From Bifidobacterium psychraerophilum (GTDB taxonomy: Bacteria > Actinomycetota > Actinomycetes > Actinomycetales > Bifidobacteriaceae): a stretch of DNA of 64,000 bases. Positions within the stretch are counted from its first letter, which is position 1. Every line of letters begins with the position of its first letter. Under the pieces are notes generated by a model. It was not told the origin of the DNA. It saw only the letters and a list, made by a program, of their open reading frames with translations, and did no database searches. Position numbers and translations under genes: made by a program. The stretch is taken from NCBI RefSeq assembly GCF_000741705.1, contig NZ_JGZI01000009.1, forward strand, positions 62,001-126,000. The letters are read 5' to 3'. Shown here in pieces: positions 58,378 through 64,000 of the stretch.

Positions 58378-58408
58378 ACAACCATTGTATGAAGCAAACG
58401 AGCGTTTG
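58375..58408. promoter_or_regulatory. glgE promoter with two overlapping palindromes (candidate operators)
   Basis: On the - strand, GCGACA and TACAAT are spaced by 17 bases, with the glgE ATG six bases later. CATACAA-CCA-TTGTATG (58375-58391) covers the -10 and start codon, and CAAACG-AG-CGTTTG (58395-58408) fills the spacer. The second has the look of a LacI-family site. Confidence 0.55.
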
Positions 58409-58419
58409 TCGCCAACTCT

Positions 58420-58447
58420 TTGACTGCTTGTCCACTTTTTATATGAT
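58420..58447 (+). promoter_or_regulatory. Promoter of the LARTG surface-protein gene
   Basis: TTGACT (-35) and TATGAT (-10) with 16 bases between, back to back with the glgE promoter. It predicts a leader of about 98 nt. Confidence 0.7.
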
Positions 58448-58551
58448 CCCCGAAGTTCGACCACACCGGAAAGCCTTGTTGGGCGTAGGAATTCGAACAT
58501 GGAAATCTCTTAGCACCGCGGGCTGCGCGGACTGTCGCAAAGGAGAGAGTT

Positions 58552-60828
58552 ATGGGTATTCATGTCCATCGCCGAAGGGCGTTAAGCATCATATCGATGA
58601 TCTGCGTGTTCGCAGTGGCATTCGTGTTCGCGGCGTCATCGGCCGCCGATGTGGGTCTGTATCCGGTGGATCCAGCCAATACCGTGAGCTTCATGCATCA
58701 GGGTGTGACGTATCGGATCGGCCCCATGGCGGTTGACGGGCAGGGGAGGAAGGCATACTGCATGGAAACCGGCACACCCGACGAGCTGTGGTATGCGCAG
58801 GAGCTGCCGATTGAGGATTCGGAGCCGGCACGCTCCGTCGCCCATCTCGCCGGGGCTCTGCAGGATGATGACGATCCACTGAACCAGGCCGCGCTCGCGG
58901 TGCTGGTCCACGATCATCTGGACCTTCAGGCGGATGCCTGGAAGAGCCGGCGCAGCAGCCTGGGATCCGATCGCCCCGACGTGCTGGCGAGGGCCGAGCG
59001 TCTATGGGAGCAGGCGCGCGAGGAGACTCCGGTCGATGGGCGGCTTGGCGTGAGCTTCACCGAAGGCACGAGGAAGGGGGTCGTGAATGTCCGTGTCACC
59101 AACGCGGGAGGAGGGGCCGCTGTTGGTGTCCCCTTCACCCTGACCTTGAAAGGGCCGGCGGTGTTCACCGCCAATGGGAAGTCGACCATCCAAGGCACAT
59201 CCATCTCCGGCGGTATTGATCTGGAGTGGTCGGCAACGGGGGATGGGACGGTTGAGGCCAAACTGCACTATGAGATCACGGGAGCGCAGCATCTGATCAG
59301 TAGCCAGGACTATTTCAGGATTTCAGGGCCCCGTCAGGCCGAGGCCGTGGCGGAGGTCTTCCAAGTGCGGAAATCCTTCTCCCCGACCTTGTCCTCCGTG
59401 GTGCCCGACAAAGTCGTGAATCACGGCGCAGCCGTGCAGGACACCGTGATCTCGGGAACCAAGGCCGGGGATGTGTGGGCATCCGGGGTTGATGTGGAGG
59501 CGCAAGGTTATTACTTCGACGCGCTCACGCCACAGACCCTGGGCGAGGACTTCAGTGAGACCGGTGCATCCGGCACGGCTTATCTCGATGAGCTCAAGCG
59601 GGCCGGGCATACTCCCAACGCCTATGCTTCGGCTGTGTTCGGCCGCTCCGGCGAGTCGGTCACGGTCTCCGCCACCACAGATCGGGAAGGGACGCAGAAC
59701 TATGTGGCGCCGCTTTCGGGTGGCTTCGGGACCTGGGTATGGATCATAGCGGTGGACGGGCAGCCGAAGCAGACGAGGGAGTTTCTTCAGGAGGATGTCG
59801 TCACGCGTTTTCCGGAGCCCTCGGAAACGCTCTCCGCCAGGGCGATGGTGGCTGTCGATTCCACGGTGACGGAGCACTCCGCATCCGAGGGCAGCGTGAT
59901 CAGCGATACCATCAGCGTCTCGGGGTTCCCTGATGACCATGGCGTTTTCGCGGGGAATGCCGGTTTCGGCTTCGTTGCGGATGTGCCGATAGCCACGGTG
60001 AGCGTGGTGTGGTCCGGTGACGTGAATGATCAGGATAAGGATGCGTTGTACGAACCGCGGACCGTTGAGGTCCCCACAGAGGACGCCCATCATCGCGTCA
60101 TCGGGACCTGGGAGTATCCGGCACGTAACGGTGCGATCAAGGTCGGTGGAGGGGCTCCCGACGCGCATGGCGATCCGGTGAGTATCGTCGCCCAATCGCA
60201 CGGCTATTACGTGTTTGTGTACAGCTTCCCCGGTGACGATCGTGCCATGGCCGTCACCAGTGCCTATGACGATGCCTGGGAGAGGGTCAGGGTGGATCAA
60301 AGGCCACATGGTGCACAACCTTCACTGACCACGATGGTGAGCCCGATGCAGGTGGGCGTAGCGGATGCCTTCCACGACACGGCGTTGGTGAGAGGCAGCG
60401 TCGAAGAGGGATCCTATGTGACATTCAGCGCCTATGAAGCCCTTGAAGGCAGCGGGCTGCCATCACCGGCCGGTAGAAGGATCATGAATGAGGAGCGTGT
60501 GCCGCTCGATTACTCCCTGACGACGCAGACGGTCCGCAGTCCTGCCGCGAAGGCGCGGAAGGAGGGATCGGTGTTCTGGAAAGCCACGCTCTGGAACAAG
60601 GACGGCGACATCCTTGATGCGCATTACCTCGGCATTGATGGCGAGACGACGACGATAAGCTCCGATGAGCGTGCCGAAGGGGAGAGGGCCTCCTCGTCCG
60701 TCACGCAACCGGTGAAATCACTGGCGCGAACAGGGGTTGGTCTGCTGATCGCGCTCGCCATCGTGGTCTTGGTCGCTTCAGGAGTGGGGGCGCTTATGGT
60801 GGCGGCCATCAGGAGGAGGTCGGGTTGA
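58552..60828 (+). CDS. Secreted, sortase-anchored surface protein with possible thioester domain
   Basis: 758 aa: signal peptide (helix 11-30, likely cleavage after AASSAA), a large extracellular part, and a C-terminal sorting signal LARTG (724-728), hydrophobic helix and RRRSG tail. The mature chain has one cysteine, Cys70 in KAYCMETG, and Gln112 in LNQAALAVLVHD. A Y-C-hydrophobic segment followed ~40 residues later by a hydrophobic-Q-x-A block recalls thioester domains of Gram-positive adhesins, where Cys and Gln side chains bond. The middle (about 180-690) is beta-rich with Ser/Thr/Gly repeats and no family I can name. ATG has GGAGAGAG. I am sure of export and anchoring, less of the thioester. 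Confidence 0.75.
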   Translation: MGIHVHRRRALSIISMICVFAVAFVFAASSAADVGLYPVDPANTVSFMHQGVTYRIGPMAVDGQGRKAYCMETGTPDELWYAQELPIEDSEPARSVAHLAGALQDDDDPLNQAALAVLVHDHLDLQADAWKSRRSSLGSDRPDVLARAERLWEQAREETPVDGRLGVSFTEGTRKGVVNVRVTNAGGGAAVGVPFTLTLKGPAVFTANGKSTIQGTSISGGIDLEWSATGDGTVEAKLHYEITGAQHLISSQDYFRISGPRQAEAVAEVFQVRKSFSPTLSSVVPDKVVNHGAAVQDTVISGTKAGDVWASGVDVEAQGYYFDALTPQTLGEDFSETGASGTAYLDELKRAGHTPNAYASAVFGRSGESVTVSATTDREGTQNYVAPLSGGFGTWVWIIAVDGQPKQTREFLQEDVVTRFPEPSETLSARAMVAVDSTVTEHSASEGSVISDTISVSGFPDDHGVFAGNAGFGFVADVPIATVSVVWSGDVNDQDKDALYEPRTVEVPTEDAHHRVIGTWEYPARNGAIKVGGGAPDAHGDPVSIVAQSHGYYVFVYSFPGDDRAMAVTSAYDDAWERVRVDQRPHGAQPSLTTMVSPMQVGVADAFHDTALVRGSVEEGSYVTFSAYEALEGSGLPSPAGRRIMNEERVPLDYSLTTQTVRSPAAKARKEGSVFWKATLWNKDGDILDAHYLGIDGETTTISSDERAEGERASSSVTQPVKSLARTGVGLLIALAIVVLVASGVGALMVAAIRRRSG

Positions 60829-60921
60829 TCGTCTGCGCCTGGCTCGTGCGCTACAGGGCAGGACTCAGGCAGAGGGAGGGGCTGCGGCGATTATCCGCAT
60901 GAATGCCTGCTCCATACGCGA

Positions 60922-60965
60922 AAGCCCCGGGACGATGACCGACATCCGGCATCGTCCCGGGGCTT
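60922..60965. terminator. Bidirectional terminator between the two surface-protein genes
   Basis: Perfect 16-bp stem (AAGCCCCGGGACGATG and complement) with a 12-base loop, in the gap between convergent genes. Confidence 0.85.
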
Positions 60966-61027
60966 CCATGGGTAACCCGGGCTCTATGACCGCTGAGCTA
61001 GCGGTGTTTCACCCTGCAGTGTTCCAT

Positions 61028-64000
61028 CTAGCGGTGCTTCAACTGGCGGATTCGATACGATATGCCCGCCGCGATGACAAGCAGCAGGACGACCGCCAGA
61101 ATCGATCCGACGCTCACGCCGCTTCGTGCCAGCACTCCTGTCTTCACCTGCGACTGTGCGGTGTCGGACTGTCCGCTGCCGGACTGCGCATTCGCATGTG
61201 AACCGCCGCCTGATCCCGTCCCCTTCGAGGACGGATCGTCACTCGGCTGCGGTGTATCCGAGTCCTGCAGATACAGGAAGGGGAGCACGACCTGTGACTT
61301 GTCGAGGCTCATCAGCTTGGCCTGGCTTTGCTTCCCGGAGAACACGTCGATGGCATTGCTGTCCGTGGTGATGCTGTCATGTGCCGCATTGTCCGCCACG
61401 ACGCCGAGGCCCCCGCCAAAGCGGTATTGCTGGACGAAGCTTCCGCATGATTCTTGCCCGTCCCAGCACGCCTTGCTGTAGACAGGCCTTACATTGCCGA
61501 TGCCTTCCGAATCTTCAGCGCTGCTGAACATCGCAATCTGGTATCCCGCCTTGCTCAGATCGATGCCCGCCAAGGAACTGGCCGGAAGGGAAGCGACGAT
61601 CGCATTGCCTTGCACGACGCTCACACTCACGTCCGCGGACTTTTCGGGGGCCGATCCGGGATTGTACACGCCGCTCTCATAGCGGGAGCCGTTGTTGCGT
61701 CCATCCACCACGATCGCTTTCTGCCAGGCACCCTGGGTGAAGGTGTTCGTGCCGGGAAGCTCGGCTGTGGCGGTCGAAGCGGAACGGGCATTCGCCTTGG
61801 CGGCAGCGCGCAGATAGATGTTCAGCCTTTGGGTGCTCATGCCGTTGCCTCCCCATGCGTTGGAGATGGCACCGTCAACTGTGGTCACGAAACGCACCGT
61901 ATCCCCGTCGCGATAGATGGAGAAGGAACGCAGATCGAAACTTCCTTTGCTGAAGGCCCCGTTGCTTGGATACACATAGCTGCCCGGGCCGTTGTCGTCA
62001 CCCTTGGGGTCGCTGAGACTTCCGGTCAGACTGCCGAAGGCATAGACGGTGTAACGCTTGACCGTCATCACCCCGTTGCTGCCGACCGCTGTGATGCGCA
62101 CGGTGTTGGAGACTTCCGGGAGTGTGATCGCAGTGCTGAATTTCCCTTCTCCAAGGGTTACGGGCACATCCTCGCCGTTGTTCACCGAAATGCGCACGCT
62201 GGCGGCATCGCTCTCACCGGATACGGGAAGTTTGCGTTGCTCCGCCGTCTCCCCGTCGGTGACGCCGGTGACGGAGAGCTCCGGTGCCTGCCCCTGGGGT
62301 TCATCATCGGCGGTGGCGTCCCAGTTGTCCCAGAGCGCGGCGTCGAAGTTCAGGCGTCCGAGTTCCTGGGAGGCCCAATTGTCTCCGGATTTGGTGATCG
62401 AAGTGTTGCCGACCGTGTAGTTGTGGAGCAGCAGACCGCTGTTCTCCGTGGTCTGGTTTCCGATGGTGACGGATTTGCCGGTGCTGTCGGTGAAGGCCTT
62501 GAAGAAGTTCTGTTGAGCGTCGACGCTGAGCTTGTTCCAGGCATCCACATGCAGCCCATCGATGCGGATGTTCTTCGTGTTCTGCATCGAATATATTCGT
62601 GCCACGCAGTTGACCATGCCTTCAACATTGGTATTGGTGAAGGTCATGTTCTGGAAGGTTTTCGAGGTGTCGGCCAGATTCGTCGCCCCCATGTCCAGAT
62701 ATGAGGAGGAGGAGTTGAAGACGCAGGTGTTGTACTTCTGATCGTTCCAATACATGCGGTTGTGGATGATGTCGGTGTCTGCGACGGATACCTTGTCGAC
62801 ATCGCGGGAAGCCCATCCCCATTGGAATACCGGTCCGTTCTCGTTCTTCCAGATCACGTTGTTATTCACCGTGACGTTGGAATGGTAGAGCTTGATCACA
62901 TCATCATTGGAATGGAAGAAGGAGTTGCTCAGTGTGCTGCCCTTGTACATCTCCAGGCCGTCGGTCTGCCAGTACCAGCCACCGATCTGCTGGTAGTTGT
63001 TGACCGTCATGGCGAAGGGGCCATCCTCGTCACCGTACATGACGAAGGTGTGATAGGGAGGGTTGGCCACGGTGACGCCTTGCAGATCCAGGGTCTGAGG
63101 AGTTCCTGAGGACTCGAATTGGAGCATTTTCACACATGAGCTGTGGCAGTCGGATTTGTTCGGGTCAAGGTGCTTGTAGCCGTTTTCGGTATCCGCCTCA
63201 TACACGTACTGTTCCCCGGAGAGGACACCATACCCGGTGACCTTGAAACTCGCGGTATCCGAGAGGAATTCGAATGCACCCTTGACGTAGGCCCCGGGAG
63301 CGAGATAGACCCACTTGATGTTCGCCGGCAGTTGAGCACGGTATTGTGAGCCCATCCAATAGGTTCCCGGACCGAAATAGAGTGTGTCGATGTTTTCGTC
63401 GATGCTATCGAGGTCGTTGACCGCGCCGGTGCTGATTTGCTTGACGTTCGAAGCGTCCTTGTCCGGAATATGCTCGCTGGCCTTGCTGCCGGTGAGCATC
63501 GGCTGTGCGAATACGAGCATCGCGTTGCGTGGTTCGGTGCTGACCGCCATGCCGCTGGACGGGTCGGTGGTCAGGGCGCCTGAGCCTCCGGAATTATCGT
63601 TGTATGAGGTGAAGAGCTGCGGTTCGAATTCCACCGAGAAGCGGTATCCCGCATCGCTGTACGGAACGCTGATACGAACGGTGTGATCGTTGATCAGGGT
63701 CTTCTTGAAGTTGTCGCTGGTCGGGCGGATGGTCACCTGATCGGGTGACGTGATGCTCTGCCCAGTATCTAGGCTGACATCGACCTGGGCATCGGCCGAG
63801 TACTCGAATGTCGACCATGACATCGACAGATTGCTGTCCGCGGCGAATTCGGCGCCGTCCTGCTCCGTGTACCCGACTTTACCGTTGCCACTGCGCGGGA
63901 GACTGATGTAGGTGAATGATTTGTATGACGTCTGCTCATCTCCCGACTGGGAGACCGAGGTCGAGTAGTACGGTGATTCGCGGACCGTACCGTCCGCAAT
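61028..64000 (-). CDS. Cell-wall-anchored GH49 enzyme (dextranase/isopullulanase type), 5' end outside the window
   Basis: The frame is open to the end of the window, so the N-terminus is missing. Counting from the internal Met at 63823, a right-handed beta-helix follows an Ig-like domain. WYWQTDGLEMY and FFHSNDDVIKLY place Asp at 288, 307 and 308; the 19/20-residue spacing equals that of the catalytic Asp trio of GH49 dextranase. FQWGWASRDVDKVSV is another GH49 signature. C-terminal to it lie an Ig-like stretch and a glucodextranase-C/DOMON-like domain (GSYVYPSNGAFSKGSFDLRSFSIYRDGD). It ends in a Ser/Gly linker, LARSG, a helix and a basic tail. Probable substrate is extracellular dextran or pullulan; I cannot choose from sequence. 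Confidence 0.85.
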   Translation of the reverse strand: MADGTVRESPYYSTSVSQSGDEQTSYKSFTYISLPRSGNGKVGYTEQDGAEFAADSNLSMSWSTFEYSADAQVDVSLDTGQSITSPDQVTIRPTSDNFKKTLINDHTVRISVPYSDAGYRFSVEFEPQLFTSYNDNSGGSGALTTDPSSGMAVSTEPRNAMLVFAQPMLTGSKASEHIPDKDASNVKQISTGAVNDLDSIDENIDTLYFGPGTYWMGSQYRAQLPANIKWVYLAPGAYVKGAFEFLSDTASFKVTGYGVLSGEQYVYEADTENGYKHLDPNKSDCHSSCVKMLQFESSGTPQTLDLQGVTVANPPYHTFVMYGDEDGPFAMTVNNYQQIGGWYWQTDGLEMYKGSTLSNSFFHSNDDVIKLYHSNVTVNNNVIWKNENGPVFQWGWASRDVDKVSVADTDIIHNRMYWNDQKYNTCVFNSSSSYLDMGATNLADTSKTFQNMTFTNTNVEGMVNCVARIYSMQNTKNIRIDGLHVDAWNKLSVDAQQNFFKAFTDSTGKSVTIGNQTTENSGLLLHNYTVGNTSITKSGDNWASQELGRLNFDAALWDNWDATADDEPQGQAPELSVTGVTDGETAEQRKLPVSGESDAASVRISVNNGEDVPVTLGEGKFSTAITLPEVSNTVRITAVGSNGVMTVKRYTVYAFGSLTGSLSDPKGDDNGPGSYVYPSNGAFSKGSFDLRSFSIYRDGDTVRFVTTVDGAISNAWGGNGMSTQRLNIYLRAAAKANARSASTATAELPGTNTFTQGAWQKAIVVDGRNNGSRYESGVYNPGSAPEKSADVSVSVVQGNAIVASLPASSLAGIDLSKAGYQIAMFSSAEDSEGIGNVRPVYSKACWDGQESCGSFVQQYRFGGGLGVVADNAAHDSITTDSNAIDVFSGKQSQAKLMSLDKSQVVLPFLYLQDSDTPQPSDDPSSKGTGSGGGSHANAQSGSGQSDTAQSQVKTGVLARSGVSVGSILAVVLLLVIAAGISYRIRQLKHR

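Noticed and set aside
60988-61006. Second hairpin (ACCGCT-GAGCT-AGCGGT) between the surface genes, considered as tRNA-like or extra terminator
   Set aside because: Only six pairs, no cloverleaf, and the stronger 16-bp stem nearby already explains termination.

Overview
The window looks like a chromosomal segment of a Bifidobacteriaceae member (Bifidobacterium or a close relative), judged from high GC, actinobacterial protein families (GlnR, GlgE, DUF3152, DUF5701, DUF2469, long-form LeuA, PAP2, inositol-1-phosphate synthase), an HspR-type HAIR operator in front of clpB, and many start codons with no Shine-Dalgarno sequence. The species cannot be fixed from sequence alone. I see no rRNA, IS element, prophage or CRISPR array. 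The window is almost entirely conserved core genes, with an accessory cell-surface/glucan block at the right end.

Layout. 1-7.1 kb: 3' end of a dnaX-like gene, recR, an aspartate-family block (aspartokinase split into separate catalytic and ACT genes, then asd), a DUF5701 gene and leuA. 7.2-12.1 kb: class A penicillin-binding protein (-), inositol-1-phosphate synthase (+), UDP-galactopyranose mutase (-). 12.3-18.5 kb: SRP RNA, PAP2 phosphatase, topA-tmk-holB. 18.6-26.8 kb: PEBP protein, C69 dipeptidase, a divergent formate-THF ligase, tRNA-Lys(CTT), an aquaglyceroporin, a DUF3152 protein, gluQ and a YggS protein. 26.9-31.6 kb: DJ-1/PfpI protein, FAH-family hydrolase and HAIR-controlled clpB. 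31.6-38.8 kb: a P1B-type ATPase homologue that has lost every catalytic motif, rmuC, a PyrE-like protein with an altered PRPP loop, an SpoU methyltransferase and an ABC exporter pair. 38.9-45.6 kb: gatCAB, a GNAT protein, DUF2469 and a UGM-like flavoprotein. 45.7-56.1 kb: rho, chorismate mutase, valS, an SBP5 protein, nth, glnR, an orphan membrane protein and ppa. 56.2-64.0 kb: glgE, and two convergent surface proteins ending in LARTG/LARSG sorting signals; one has the catalytic Asp pattern of GH49 dextranase/isopullulanase, the other a possible thioester-forming N-terminal domain.

How the genes fit together. gatCAB supplies Gln- and/or Asn-tRNA by transamidation. The split aspartokinase and asd feed Thr/Lys/Met synthesis. 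GlgE and the anchored GH49 enzyme point to alpha-glucan metabolism. Two palindromes overlap the glgE promoter beside the divergent surface-gene promoter, so this right-hand block may be sugar-regulated. Convergent gene ends are often separated by long, nearly perfect inverted repeats acting as bidirectional terminators.

The observations I rate highest are the intact but catalytically emptied P1B-ATPase (31641-33644), the anchored GH49 enzyme, the single-cysteine TED-like surface protein with its palindrome-flanked divergent promoter, the PRPP-loop-less PyrE-like protein, and the recurring leaderless gene starts.
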